Positions 10,070 through 22,450 are shown, numbered from the stretch's first letter. The stretch: DNA of 64,000 nt from Alviniconcha marisindica (GCA_018857735.1 JABMCL010003304.1:17501-81500); one strand, 5' to 3'. Notes: generated by a model from the letters alone, not told the origin. A program made the numbers and translations.

Positions 10070-10132
10070 GGCAAGTAAGTTAGTTGGTGTTTTATGCCCA
10101 GTCAACCGGTACAGTTATATCAGGGTGATGCT
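10070..10132 (+). repeat. Dispersed repeat, family E
   Basis: Contains TTGGTGTTTTATGCCCAGTC then GTTATATCAGGGTGA. The same motif recurs at 12303-12360 and, in variant or reverse form, near 9595, 37020, 41015 and 49670. Probably the end of a widespread SINE. Confidence 0.55.
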
Positions 10133-12302
10133 TAAGGCAAAGCAAAGAAAGTATCCTTCCTGTACTTTTTTCATGTATTTTAGTTCTTCTGAAACAAGCA
10201 TGTGCTTGGAAGCGTTAATTTTTGAGGTTCCTGCCACTTTGTCCTCAAGGGGGTTCCACCCTATTGTGAAAAGTATTTTAGTTCTTTTGAAACAAGTATG
10301 TGCCATGAAGATGTCATTTTTGAGGTTCCTACCTGTCACTTTGTCCTCAAGGAGGTTCCAGGCTGTAGTGGAAAAAAGGAGTTGATGCTGGTGCATATAC
10401 ATGCAGTTTACCCAGCTTACAGCATCACCTTGCCTTTAAAAAATGTTATCTTTCACTGTTCAGTCACTGTCACTTTCAAAATTCCTTTAATTCACGTTTA
10501 AAACTACCTCATGCACAATCACAGTGATTTTTAAAAAATTCTTCTTCTTTCCTTTTTTTCTGTATTTATATTTGAGACTGGGAGAGTACAAATGGCACTC
10601 AGCCTGTTTTTGTGCACCTGTGTCCATTTCCCACTTACCTGTTGAGGAGTTTCCTTTCCACTGGCTGGAAAGTTTCAAAATCTGAGTATGTGAATGCCAC
10701 CATGGAGGTTGCAAATATTGAAATAATTGTGTCCAGAAAACAGGGCATGAAAGGTCCAAGTTCAAATCCTTCAAAGAATCGGAAACACCTGAGGTCAAGA
10801 GAGCTTTTTTGATGACAGAATTAAGTGTCTGGCTGGAATAGTTTGTCAGATTTATTTGTGTCTGCAGGCGGTGCAAGCTCTGTCAAAAATTGTCATGCTA
10901 CCTGCTAGCAATATGAAGAAACTGCACAGGACCCAAGCTGTTACCCCTAAAGCTCCGTGTATACTCAGTCTTTCATTAGTAAGGGTGGTAACCACCATCC
11001 ACCATCATCCCAGCAGCACACATGCCAGACATGGGTCAGTGCAAGAAAAGTAGACCTATATACTTTTTTCTTTCTTTTTTCTCGTAGAAGAGAAGCAGTA
11101 GAATTATGGATAATAATTTTGAAAAGAAATCAGCAGTGAAACAAACCCATGACAAGCAAGTTGCTGTGGGACAAGGTTTGCCAGTGAGGTTGCTTTTGTT
11201 CTCCAAGAGGTTACCGTTTACTGGCACTTGGGTGAAGTGGAAGGCTGCCTGGCGAAAGTGTTGCAGCTTTGTAGACTGTCGTTTTCTGTTGTAACTGAAA
11301 GGACCATGCCTGTATTTTTAGAGCTTTTTCTTTATTATTGATAGAGATTTACATGAGATTAATATTTTTTTAACCATTTACATTTTGTTCTGTCTGATTT
11401 GATTGTTCTTTATTTGTGTGCTGCTGATTTCTTTTAATTATTTCATGACCTTTCATCTCTTAAGTGTACTGCAAAGGGCTTCATACTTGTGTCACAAATC
11501 TTCTGAAAAAGAGTGATTGAGAGAATGGAAATAAACACACCTGGTTAAGCTTTCCAACATTAAGCTTTTTACATTATTGTTGGTGTTTTTGTGTGGCTGT
11601 GTGTGTTTTCTACATGTTGGTTAGTTTACAATAATCCTTCCTTTTAATAATAATAATTTATAAAGTTCAAAATCATGTCCGTAGACTGTTCTATGCGCAT
11701 CTTAAATTCATGAATTTTTAACCTCCCCCGTTTCTCTCTTCGCCATGTTTAAACAATACAAAATAACTCATAATCAAACGATCAACTTGTACACAGGCTG
11801 TCATTTTGGCCCAGAACTTCGGAGTGTTAGCTTTTACATCTATATAAGTTGTGTTTCAGGTATGTGAGCCTTTGGTGTTTGCAATATTATAGAAGAGGTG
11901 TGTGTATGTGCTTGACCAGGCAAAAAAGAATGCTGTCAGAGACTAGGTCATGTCCTCAGAAGTCTTTGTGTCTCCATGTAAGGTTGTCATTAAATTGCAG
12001 TTCACCTTGCCCTGTGCTTACTTGCACATCAAACTGAGAAGAGCTTCGATTTGATGGACATTTTGATAACAATTTTACAATACTGGTGGCTTTTTCCACC
12101 TTGTCCTCATATGCAGAGATCTTAAACCTTCCATCGAATTTTGTGAATGTGCGTAGCTTTTGTCATATCTAGCAATAAATTTGTTCTCTGCACTTTTCCT
12201 TTTTCTGCATCTTTTTTGGTATATATGTACTTTTGTATTCATCAACAAAAGAAACATAATGAAAATGTGGGTTTGTTAGTTTACTGTGGTACCAGTTTCA
12301 AG

Positions 12303-12360
12303 TTTGTAAGTAAGTTGGTGTTTTACGCCCAGTCAACTGGTGCGGTTATATCAGGGCGAA
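12303..12360 (+). repeat. Dispersed repeat, family E
   Basis: Best copy: TAAGTAAGTTGGTGTTTTAC, GCCCAGTCAACTGGTG, CGGTTATATCAGGGCGA. Flanked by ACCAGTTTCAA on both sides (12289 and 12360), a likely target-site duplication of about 11 bases. Confidence 0.65.
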
Positions 12361-14372
12361 CCAGTTTCAAACTATGCCTATTATGCAGTTAAACTAAAGA
12401 AGAGTTGCTTTTCTTTTCTTTTCTGTTTTTGTATACAATGCATTTGGGCATTTGCCTTGAAAATAAAGAGGTGGATTTACCACTAAGGTTGCCTGTATTT
12501 GGCTGTAGGTTAAAAAATGATGTGGAATGGAGCGTTTGCCTCTGCTGCACTTTTTAAAATTGAACTAGGGGATTTTACAAACATTTGTTGGTGTTTGGCT
12601 GTAATTTTTGAATCAGAAGCCTTTGAGGTCATTTTACTGCGATATTGAAATGTACAGTAAGTAGTTAGGGCTCTCCTCTGTGGCAGTCTGGCTGTGAAAT
12701 GGGGGAGTTGCTTTTGTGGGTGTTTTGCTGTAGTTTTCAAATGTCACAAGGAAGATTTGCTTCAGTGGTCTTCTTTAAAGTCACTCCCTCCACTGCCAGC
12801 ATTTGAAGAATAACATCATTGCCATCATTTCTTCCTGCTAAAGAGTAACGACCCTCACCATGCCCCATTCCAAAATTCCAAGAAATGGACCTACACCTAT
12901 GCAAAAGTAATTGAACTTGAGATAATGGAAGACCCGTGTTGACAGTATTGGGTGTGTGAGAAAAATCATTTGGGAGGAACAAAAATGTTTTCTTGTTTTG
13001 TTTTCACGAAGGAATGCAAGCATTTTCTGCTTCAGGAATACTTCAGTGGCTGCAGAACTGGTTTTGCTCTCTTGCTTGCCATTGACACAACTGACTCGCC
13101 ATATTTTTTCACCACAAGTCAGTGCCCCCCTCCTCCTCCAACCCTGCAGGTCACTTTGCAACAATGAAACCTTGCAGTTCTACAATGATTACTTAGCGCG
13201 TGAATGTGAAGGAAAAGAAATGTGTTTGTATTGTTCAAGAGGAAATTACTTCACTACCATCATTGCACATTTTCCCCTCATCAAAATGTACCATACATAC
13301 ATCAGGCTTGTAATACAGTATGTCCTTCAGAATCAAAGTAATTTCTTTTGTTTGTTTTTGTTCTTCAAACTATTGTGAATTGATTCATTATGTGAGGACC
13401 AATTTCTGTTACTTTCAATTGGTTTCAGCAGTGCTTTCTATCTGTGTTTGCAGAGCTATGGGTTTGTGTGTGTTTTTGTGTGTTTTTTAATTTTTTTGGG
13501 AATTCCCAACACCAGTTTCTTACATTCATGCATTCAATGCAATACATTTACATATACTTGATAGTCAATGTTCCTATGTATGTATATATAAAAAAACATA
13601 ACTCTCAGGATATTTATTGACATATTGGGTTGTAGTTAACAGCATTCAGTTATTTGCTTCTTTGATTGTGTAATAAGTGTAACATTATTGTTTTATGTGT
13701 ACAACAGTATACGTTTGCTGGACTGGGTGCAATGAGTTTGTTGTTGGCATTGTCTGTAATATTTCAGTTTGCAGTTCTTGAGTCACATAAACCGAACTAC
13801 ATTTTGTACTGTATTGCACACTTTTTTTTCACTTTTTTTTTAAATTAAGGGGGGGGGGGGGGAAGGAAATGTAAGTTTTTGTACTCCTTTGGGTAGCAAG
13901 TCTTTGTAATTTGTAAAGAGTGATTGTTTTGATGTCAGAGGTATTTCACAGGTACAGCATTTTGATTGGCCGTAATTTATGTTTGTGTGTGTATATAATA
14001 CATATGCAGAATGAAAAACAAATCACGGCCAGCACAGACTGTTTACCAAGAGTAACATGAACAAAAATATTTGAAGCTTTGTGATCATATATATGTATAA
14101 CAGATAGTGGGTATTTGTGTTGTATTTTTGGTTTTGAGGGGGAGAGATGGGGAAAAGATCTTGCACTTTGGTCTTCATGCCCATTTTGTCTGTTTGGCGA
14201 GTATTTGAAGTGACCTGTGCATTTATTGTTACCATTGCCTGGTGTAGTGTTGGAGTACCTGTTGAGTCGTGACTGGTCATTTGTCTAGATCTATACATAG
14301 TGGAACGTGTGTGTACCTTATCCCTGTACCCTGTCACCCCATGATCACGCTTTTGTCATGACTTGCTGAAGA

Positions 14373-14378
14373 AATAAA
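14373..14378 (+). terminator. Candidate distal polyadenylation signal
   Basis: AATAAA immediately before the plus strand stops being T-rich and a long GT array begins. Possible distal poly(A) site for gene A. Confidence 0.2.
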
Positions 14379-14420
14379 CACTGTAAGCGCCATAGCCACT
14401 ATTCTCTCCTCTGTATGTAC

Positions 14421-14499
<79 letters not shown>
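14421..14499 (+). repeat. (GT)n microsatellite, about 39 units
   Basis: Essentially perfect GT run. Confidence 0.97.
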
Positions 14500-14500
<1 letters not shown>

Positions 14501-14777
14501 ATGTGTAAAAAAAGTGAGACTAGACTAGAGAAACAGACAGAGAAAATATATATACCTCAGTAATAGGTAAAATTTGATTCTGTCTGTGTGTGTGTGTGAA
14601 TTTCTGCATCCGCAGTATCCCATCACGGGTGAATGAGAGACAGAGGCACACACAAATAAACGAGGCAAAAACAAGATTTTACTCATGACCGTTAGTGTTC
14701 TCACAACAAACTAACAAGCTTTTCATTTTATTTGGGTCCACTAAAATGAAGGACTCGCACATGATTGTTGTTTGGCA

Positions 14778-14822
<45 letters not shown>

Positions 14823-14825
14823 ACC

Positions 14826-14870
<45 letters not shown>
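14778..14870 (+). repeat. Compound (TC)n(AC)n microsatellite
   Basis: TC, AC, TC, AC blocks in order, a duplicated two-block pattern. Confidence 0.95.
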
Positions 14871-15396
14871 TATATACAAATGACACAGATATGACGGTAC
14901 CACCAAACAGACGCCGAATATAGCACTCTTCTGTTACAAACAAACTCAAACAATAGTTGTTTTTTTAAACAAAAAACACCCAATTAACGTGAAATGACAC
15001 AGATGCTGTCACACGCACAGTATGTCACAAAAGTGGCGGACACCCAGCCAGTCTATGCCTACACCAGCATCGGAACGTCCGCCAGTTTAGTTATAGTCAC
15101 GCTCTGGTCATTCATCTCTTTACATACAGATATAAAACTGTAACTTCCATCCAGGTAAGTCTCCACTGTTTAACCGTCATGGGCGACTGGGCGTGAAACC
15201 CCAGTTTCCTTTCCTTAGCACTAGTGTGAAACCCCAGTTCCTTTCCTTACCACTAGTTTATTTCCGACGAGAGTCGATAAATCCGTGAGGTACTGTGAAC
15301 GTTTCAACCGATGCCTGGTGCACGTGCCTGCACTGCTGCACGCTTGCCTCTCTGCTGCCGACTCCAACGGAACTGACCCGTCTCATTCTTCAAGGT

Positions 15397-15482
15397 CGCT
15401 TTACGTCCACCGAGACCGTACGGACTATTGGGGACGGAGGGCCCAGGACGGCCCCCTCCCTTTCACACAGCACCTGAGCACT
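15397..15482 (+). repeat. SINE-like family C copy
   Basis: CGCTTTACGTCCACCGAGAC, a diverged middle, then GCCCAGGACGGCC and CACACAGCACCTGAGCA. Immediately followed by a family A copy. The motif CCGTCTCAT occurs before C, between C and A, and after A. Confidence 0.65.
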
Positions 15483-15493
15483 GCCCGTCTCAT

Positions 15494-15816
15494 AGTAAGA
15501 AGGAAAAAACATGGTACTTAACGTCCACAGAAACCATAAGGCTTGTTTGGGACGAGGAGAAGGGGGGAGGAGGGGGTATGGAGGTGTGGGAGGGAGATTA
15601 TACACCTATCGCTATACTGTCACCACCAGAGTGACTCGATCTGCATGAAGATGAGAGCGGTTTTAATGTTTCATTAATTGTGAAGGACAAAGTCACAAGA
15701 CGGTGTCCACAAACCCCAACCTTTTTCAAGAGAAGGGAGAGCCGACACGGAATCGAGCCGAGGCCCTTCTGCTTACCAGCCTAACTAACGCCTTACCGCT
15801 AGGCCAAACCGGCTCA
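15494..15816 (-). repeat. SINE family A copy (tRNA-derived)
   Basis: Minus-strand copy. Read from 15816 downward it begins TGAGCCGGTTTGGCCTAGCG (acceptor stem plus A box), has a B box near 15750 and ends in the tail complementary to CATGGTACTTAACGTCCACA. CCGTCTCAT flanks both ends, a 9-base target-site duplication. Confidence 0.8.
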
Positions 15817-16677
15817 CCGACCGTCTCATCTTGCAGGTTCACAATTTATAGGCACCTTTCACGGCTGACACTCTCAAAACCTGAACATAATCCGACAATC
15901 AACCCTACACTGAAAACGGACCGACAGTCAGTTCTATACTGAAAATGGCTGAAGGCATTTTGCCACGCCGGGTAATATTGCAGTTTACACAGGTGGAAAG
16001 ATTGATGGCTTCTTGAAATTTAACGGCCTGTCATTGTGTCGGCCACGAAGATCGTACAATCCAACTTTACTGCCCCCCGTGGGGAAATCGCTATCGCAAG
16101 GCAAGGCGACACAATCGTCGTCCAGTCACAAGTTAATGTGGGATTTGCTGTTTACGTCAGGAGTTAGTTTGTGCGAGAAGAGAATTGCGGAAAAAACCTG
16201 AAGCTGAACGAACCGAGAGAAGGCTGAAATTAGTCGCTGTTAGCAGAGCAGAATTTTCTGGCAGTAGGCCCACGACGTATGCAAACGCCGTTATAGTTCT
16301 TCTGACCTACTCCAGGCAAAATAAAATTAATTTTGACAGCAATACTTCTATGGGTTTCCGTCCTTTTTTCTTCTTCCCTTTTTTGGGGGGGTGGGGGGTG
16401 GTGGTGGTGGTGGTGGTATAAAATTCCTATAGATACATCCACAATAAATACATTAAAAACGCTTAAATCGAAAGCTTTAGCATCGTAGACTCACTTTTTA
16501 CGAGCTCATAATTATAAGCTTACGAAGATGGTGACATTAAAAGCAACGACAAATTAACACTACGTATAATAACTTGAATTAAGTGGAGTTAATGACTGGA
16601 AATAATAATAACTTGGATTGAAATTAATCCAAGACGTCTAATTTTTTAGCATGACCCGGTGACGCACTAGCTAACAC

Positions 16678-16705
16678 CAAAGATTATATGTATTTATAAT
16701 CTTTG
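16678..16705. mobile_element. Micro-palindrome type 1 with flanking direct repeat
   Basis: CAAAGATTATA and its complement TATAATCTTTG face each other around TGTATT. CTAACAC lies directly on both sides (16671-16677 and 16706-16712). It looks like a tiny insertion made of little more than terminal inverted repeats. Confidence 0.55.
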
Positions 16706-16999
16706 CTAACACATCATTTTACACTAGACTAGGTTAAGCGATTCACAAAATGTTTAAACAAAATCCGGTCACACACAATATACCCCCACCCCCTCCCTCC
16801 CCTTCTGTTAACTTCCTTACTTGGGGTATGCGAGGGGGTGGGGGTACAATCGAAGGGAACAATGTCTAGCAACGTAGCAGCATGCGGCATAGTGTGCATG
16901 AATGTTAAGGTGAAAAAAAGTCCGGTTGACTACCATCCCCAATTTTGATTAACCCATTCAGTCAGCTGCACTCAACTGCATGCACAAAAGGCTACTTAC

Positions 17000-18100
17000 T
17001 GTCATCGACTTATCTGTGAACTGTGGCTAGATTCTGCGTCAGTACTATGCCCACGATACAATGGAGTTTCGCTTCCACTTTCTTCGTATCTACGTACTGA
17101 CTGGGCTCAAAGCACCAACTAACCAACCAACTGTTCCCTACGCCCATGAAATGTCGTTCTGCCTGTCTTGAATAGCAAGTCGTTAACGCGTTGTTTCTGT
17201 TCATTCTGTTTTTCATTTCGATTCTTTTTCAACGCTAGAAGTCATCATGCTTGATCTGTGAGTACATGTATTATTAATAATAATGAGTACGTAAACAAAC
17301 ATCACAATACAGAACACCCAGACAAAATGACAAGAACATAAATTGAGCATTGCGGCGAGGGGAACTGTGTCATACCGTGTTTAAGAAGTACGTCAGTCAA
17401 TATCAGTTCCACCTCTGACGTTCTCCTCCGCGACCATACTCCAATCCTGCGTGTATCCAGCATAAGTGCTGTTGGGGTCACGTTTGCGAGTGTTTGCACC
17501 CCACAGCAATCTCCCTGCTTATGCCATGTCAGTTGCGATGTCAAATCATACTTAATCAAAAGAAATTGTATCTTGAACTTGAAAACAGCAAACCTGTCGT
17601 TTCATCTGACACACACTCTTCTTAAACTCGTTTGCTTTTCACATAACCGTTCGTTTGTCCGTTTGTCATTTGAAAAAGGGGTCTGCAAGTGTTTTGTATT
17701 GGTAAAATAAGCGTTCTTTTTATCATCTTTCGAGTGTATTTATCTACAACAGTCCAAGCGAACGATTTGAGTACAAAGTTACGACACCTGCTAAATACGT
17801 ACAGAATGAGAAAGCCAAAACTAAAGAGAAGAGAAAGTAAAGAGGGACAAACTCTTACTTGTCACAACATTTCTGAACCCAAAGAGCTCAAGGAAACAAA
17901 TCTGTAGAAATGGAAAGACTTGGTTACAAAGGTGAATGACTCCGATGCAACACTGCCCTGTCTTACTGACATGAAAAGCATTTGTCTGAGAAAAGTCACC
18001 ATCACACTTCCTGGACTGCCTCCAACCAGGATCATCCGCTAACAGAAACACCAAATGCTGCAAATAAAACTCTAGTACTGAAGGTAGATGGACAGATAAT
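17000..18100. other. Unassigned intergenic sequence
   Basis: No exon with credible splice sites, no repeat family recognised. Open frames here are short. TTTATT at 18100-18105 (AATAAA on the minus strand) is a possible distal 3' end signal for the LYPD6-like gene. Confidence 0.4.
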
Positions 18101-19167
18101 TTATTCTTAAGGCCCAATCAACCATGGCGGTCGCATCCGGACGTGGTACCGAGGGTAGAACGTGCATAAACACATGTACCACTCTGGCTGATCAAACAGC
18201 TGCATACTCTTACATAATGCACGCAGTTAATCTGATGGAGTTGAAATTGAAAGCACGTCGATCTCTCCGATTCGGGGCATGCCGACGCCTCGCCAACGCC
18301 AGTGCCCACCCACTCCACTGTTTCCGCATCGGCACCTCACGAACTTCAGAACTCTACTAATGCAAAGTTTATGGCTAGAACTCAGCCCGCTTATGAAGCA
18401 GGCGTGCTCGCGACAAACCGGCGAGTCCCATGATATCGTTTTCGCCCGTCTCCTCCATTCTCCCCCTCAAATTGGATCTTTATGGCAGTCGCGCATTCCG
18501 ATACTGGAAACCTTACACGTGTGGAGGCAAAGTCACACAGACCCTTTGCACTGAGGGAATAAAAATAACGTTGTGTGTAGTGTCGGGTGTCATCTCCCCC
18601 ACACAATCATGACCATAGTCGGACGCCGATCCGAGCACGTAAAATTAAAACGTGACCTCCTCGCACCCCATTTGCAACCTTCCATCCGTGACAGAGCTTG
18701 AAAGACGTTGAAATCCACGTGTTGCGAGCCTCTGCTTTAGAAAGGAGTTGTACACCGGTTCCACGTTAAGCCCGCAACGTAACCTACGCGCGCGGTAAAT
18801 GCGAATGACAACGTGTCATTTTTCTCTGTAGCAACTTGACCAGCGTGGCGAATTTCAATTTGAAACGTCGACTTTGAACGGATACGTGAATGTCCGTAAC
18901 GGGGACCCCCGCCGGTGGCAGTTTTGGCCCCGCGGTACAGATAATGAGGTCCCGACATGGGTCCCCGCCGTTCTCTGCCCAAAGAGACGTCATATCCAGT
19001 CACTGCTAACCCCGTGCAGTGTTCACTGAAGGCTTGCTCCTCCGTGTCAGAAGTGACGGTGGGTGGAGAACTCGTCTGAAGCGGCTGATTGTCGGCACCG
19101 ATCCCACCGCGCCTTGGGGATCTTATTGCACACATTTGGAGGGTAGTGGGAATGGTGTATAGACTGA

Positions 19168-19168
<1 letters not shown>

Positions 19169-19229
<61 letters not shown>
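19169..19229 (+). repeat. (AC)n microsatellite
   Basis: Perfect AC run of about 30 units. Confidence 0.97.
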
Positions 19230-19230
<1 letters not shown>

Positions 19231-19598
19231 TAATTTTATCAACCGCAGCCCCTCCCATAGATATTTCCAGAAGTTCCACAAGCATTCCACAGAACACCGG
19301 GCGAGGCAGCCCAAAACATCCTGAGATGATGGCAAGCATCCGCCGCCGCACACAAGGCCGCAACACGCAGCAGGTGCCCGCTGCAGTGAAGCGGAACATC
19401 CAGCGTTCGCCTCCACACGACGAAGACTCCATCCCCATTCCTGTTGCAAGGACGTCCCAGAGAACCCTCCACAAAGCCTCGGTACGAACCACCAAGGCAC
19501 GCCGCGACACCAGGCTACACACACCACACGCATGATGAGGCAAGCAGGCTGTACGCAGCGTGATGTCTGTTGAACGTGCTATTCCACCGGGTAGCCAA

Positions 19599-19667
19599 GG
19601 ATGCACAGGCGGGAGATGGCCAAGGATGCACAGAAGGGAGATGGCCAAGGATGTACAGAAGGGAAAG
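19599..19667 (+). repeat. 25-bp tandem repeat, about 2.7 copies
   Basis: Unit GATGCACAGAAGGGAGATGG CCAAG. Confidence 0.8.
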
Positions 19668-20028
19668 GGCTGGAAGCGCCTCCGCAAGTCACACAGATCA
19701 ACACGACTCATCCGGCAACGTCCTGGCAGGACAGCTGTTCTAACGTTTCCCAGTTGAACATTCTGGGGGTCACCCAGCATAGATGCAACTGTACACTGAC
19801 AAACGCATTTTACTGGGTGAAAGGATTGCGTGTGCGACCGTTTGTCTTTACCCCCACCACAAGGGCAGCCACACGCCGTCTTCGGGGGATATCATATCTC
19901 CATTTCTGGAGGGTGGATGCTGCTACGCAAGGAGCTTATCGTGGCTGAATATAAACTCCACATAACTGCTGAGCACCGTGTAACAACATTTTAATGTAGC
20001 CTCGGTGCTCATGATGGTGTCGATGTGT

Positions 20029-20345
20029 TGTGACACAGCCCAAGCCTTGGTATTCTTGCTGGTGTCGATTTGCTCTGACAGCCCAAGTCTTGGTGTTCTT
20101 GCTGGTGTCGATTTGCTCTGACACAGCCCAAGTCTTGGTGTTCTTGCTGGTGTCGATTTGCTGCGACACAGCCCAAGCCTAGGTGTTCTTGCTGGTGTCG
20201 ATTTGCTGCGACACAGCCCAAGTCTTGGTGTTCCTACTGGTGTCGATTTGCTCTGACACAGCCCAAGCCTTGGTGTTCCTGCTGGTGTCGATTTGCTCTG
20301 ACACAGCCCAAGCCTTGGTGTTCTTGCTGGTGGCGATGTTTTGTG
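20029..20345 (-). repeat. 45-bp minisatellite, 7 copies, downstream of the LYPD6-like stop
   Basis: Plus-strand unit CAGCCCAAGTCTTGGTGTTC TTGCTGGTGTCGATTTGCTC TGACA, sometimes missing 2-3 bases. It starts about 75 bases past the stop codon of the minus-strand gene, so it is probably in its 3' UTR. Since 45 is a multiple of three, open frames run through it; no start or domain supports translation. Confidence 0.88.
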
Positions 20346-20417
20346 ACAGCCCCAGACAAGGACGGGGCAGGACAGTGTCCCCGGCGTTTGGTCCAGCCAA
20401 GCGCTGGGCTGTCGTCA

Positions 20418-20633
20418 TCACGACGTCCACGAAGGCGACGTCCACAATGGGCGATAGGAAGCGTACCACAGAGCAGCAGTCAAGGCACAGGCCGGCACAG
20501 CCAGGCGGTCAGGCCGCAGCGTCCTTGCCGGTGACGTGCTGGCAGCCCGGAAGCTGGACAGCTGCAGCGCCGTGGTGCGGTTGACAGGAACCTCCTGGTT
20601 GCAGTAGCTGAAGTCGCAGCACGACACGCACTC
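20418..20633 (-). CDS. lypd6: LYPD6-like exon 4: end of LU domain and C-terminal tail
   Basis: Acceptor TGTGTCCACAG on the minus strand ends at 20634, phase 0. The exon starts ECVSCCDFSYCNQEVPVNRT: cysteines 9-12 of the LU domain, the diagnostic CC-x4-CN, and an N-glycosylation site NRT. About 50 residues follow with a moderately hydrophobic stretch (LAVPACALTAALWYASY) that could be a GPI-attachment signal, though it is followed by 11 more polar residues (RPLWTSPSWTS), which is unusual. Stop TGA at 20420-20418. The tail is the least certain part; a one-base error would change it. Confidence 0.85.
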   Translation of the reverse strand, partial: ECVSCCDFSYCNQEVPVNRTTALQLSSFRAASTSPARTLRPDRLAVPACALTAALWYASYRPLWTSPSWTS

Positions 20634-20916
20634 CTGTGGACACAACACAAAACACTAGCTTATGATATATGCGTATATATATATATCATCGTATGCCATG
20701 CGAAAGGGTCATCTTTTTCTTTCCTTTTTGTTTCCTTTGATTCTTTAAAAAAAATATCTTTTTATGGTTTCTTTCTTTTCTTTAAACCTTTTTTTCTCTC
20801 TTTTCTTCTGTTCCTTAAAAACTTAGCATTACGGAGTTTGTCACGCCCTACACATGTGTCAATTTCCCCCTAAAAGGCACACTAATATTACAAAAAGCAT
20901 ACTGCTTCTCCCCTTG

Positions 20917-20942
20917 TGTGCGTGCGTGCGTGCGTGCGTGCG
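20917..20942 (+). repeat. (GTGC)n microsatellite
   Basis: GTGTGCGTGCGTGC run; the same motif occurs at 21439-21480 and 58011-58038. Confidence 0.9.
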
Positions 20943-20989
20943 GGTATTTATATATATACTGAAGAAGGCAAATCCGGTTGAAATACTGG

Positions 20990-21085
20990 GAGCAGATTTC
21001 CCTTCATCCCGACTGCGTCACACAAAATCCCCTCGGCAAATGGATCAACCGAAGAGCATCTTCAACTCAGTCTGTTGGCTTGTTG
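20990..21085 (+). repeat. Dispersed repeat, copy 1 of 2
   Basis: Shares CACAAAATCCCCTCGGCAAA and TGGATCAACCGAAGAGCATC plus TTCAACTCAGTCTGTTGG with 22770-22840 in the same orientation. Confidence 0.7.
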
Positions 21086-21099
21086 TTTATCTTTTTTGG

Positions 21100-21103
<4 letters not shown>

Positions 21104-21157
<54 letters not shown>
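21104..21157 (+). repeat. (AT)n microsatellite, about 27 units
   Basis: Perfect AT run. Confidence 0.97.
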
Positions 21158-21158
<1 letters not shown>

Positions 21159-21369
21159 TTGTTAGGTTTGGGGGGAAATGGCCCCAAAGTTGTTCAGGCT
21201 TCAAGTCAATTACATATTATATACTTCCTGTGAAATCTGTTATGGGTAAAATGGAGACTAGTTTTATTTGTATTCATTTCCTGATGAAGCCGCAGAGGCA
21301 AAAGCTTGATAACAATAAAATCCTCGTGGGATTTTTTCACAAGCTTTATCTTTCTCTGCAAACAAAAAT

Positions 21370-21379
21370 GTGTGTGTGT

Positions 21380-21427
<48 letters not shown>

Positions 21428-21437
21428 TGTGTGTTTG

Positions 21438-21477
<40 letters not shown>

Positions 21478-21480
21478 TTA
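21370..21480 (+). repeat. (GT)n followed by (GTGC)n
   Basis: About 27 GT units, a short interruption, then about 10 GTGC units. Confidence 0.95.
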
Positions 21481-22450
21481 CAATTTTACCAAAGTAAAAA
21501 GCAAACAACTGTATGCTACAATTACTGGTGACTATCCCTCGATATGTTTTTGACAGTGTACAAAGTTACTAAAAAGGCAAATGAATAAGCGGGCCCGAGG
21601 GAAACCTACTCCAGGACAGAGCCACACAAGGCAGCCCGCTATGCGTGATCTTGTGCGAACAAGAGACCAAGTTTGAAGTGGATCGGATACGAACTTGACG
21701 GCGTTAGCAATTACACCTAGCAGCTTTGCCTCTCCAACACCCCGTGACGCCGATATTAGGCACCGGTAACCCTAACTGGCATTAAAAAGCGAAAAGACTA
21801 TAGACAGAAACAGTTCTGATTAAAAGGTGTGGAGCTGGAATGAGGTGACCGCCATGCAAAGTAAAAAAAATATCTTGCTTATGCGGCCTCAAAGCGTTAC
21901 TGTGTGAAGTTCTCGCCATAGACGGACCGACGACCTCACGAATATTACACAGTCACCAAATTACTTTTCATGCGGCTCAAAAATATACGAGATACAATGA
22001 ATCGGGTTTCGATAAACAGCTGAGACTCAAACGCTCTCAGGTATCGTTTACAATCTACAAGTGGCGGGGACCCATTAATTTGTGCCCTTGGCAAAGAATT
22101 GTATTGATTTGCACTGCATGATCCTGATGAAAGAAAGTCAAGTGTCAATTTGTTTTCGGGTTCCAAACGGCTGGGTGGGCCGACTTGCTGCCGACACATC
22201 GGGTCAGGCAGGTGCGACCTGGAGTGAAGTTCTTACTGTGATGGTGGATTGGGATTTCCCTCGCGGTCTGGTATCGCTCACCAATAGCTACAGTCTCTGC
22301 CAAAAAAAAACCCGGTTCTTTCAATAGCAGACCTCGTCGTCCGACCACAACAACATGAGGAATGTTTCCCACAACTTCTAACAACTTCACAACCTAGTAC
22401 AAATGGATTTTCGACACAAGGTGTTAGCTGGCGATCTACTGCGCGCGTCA

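Larger units (their letters stand above)
6466..14390 (+). other. T-rich 3' flank, possible long 3' UTR of gene A
   Basis: No coding exon supported in nearly 8 kb. The plus strand is visibly T-rich with T and TG runs, as expected of a sense-strand 3' UTR. AATAAA occurs at 7719-7724, 11530-11535, 12462-12467 and 14373-14378. The first and last are the best candidate ends, because the base composition changes just after 14.4 kb. Which, if any, is used cannot be seen from DNA alone. Confidence 0.35.

Noticed and set aside
18737..19780. 347-codon open frame on the minus strand
   Set aside because: It runs through an AC array and a 25-bp tandem repeat, shows no domain or splice logic, and GC-rich repeats explain its length.
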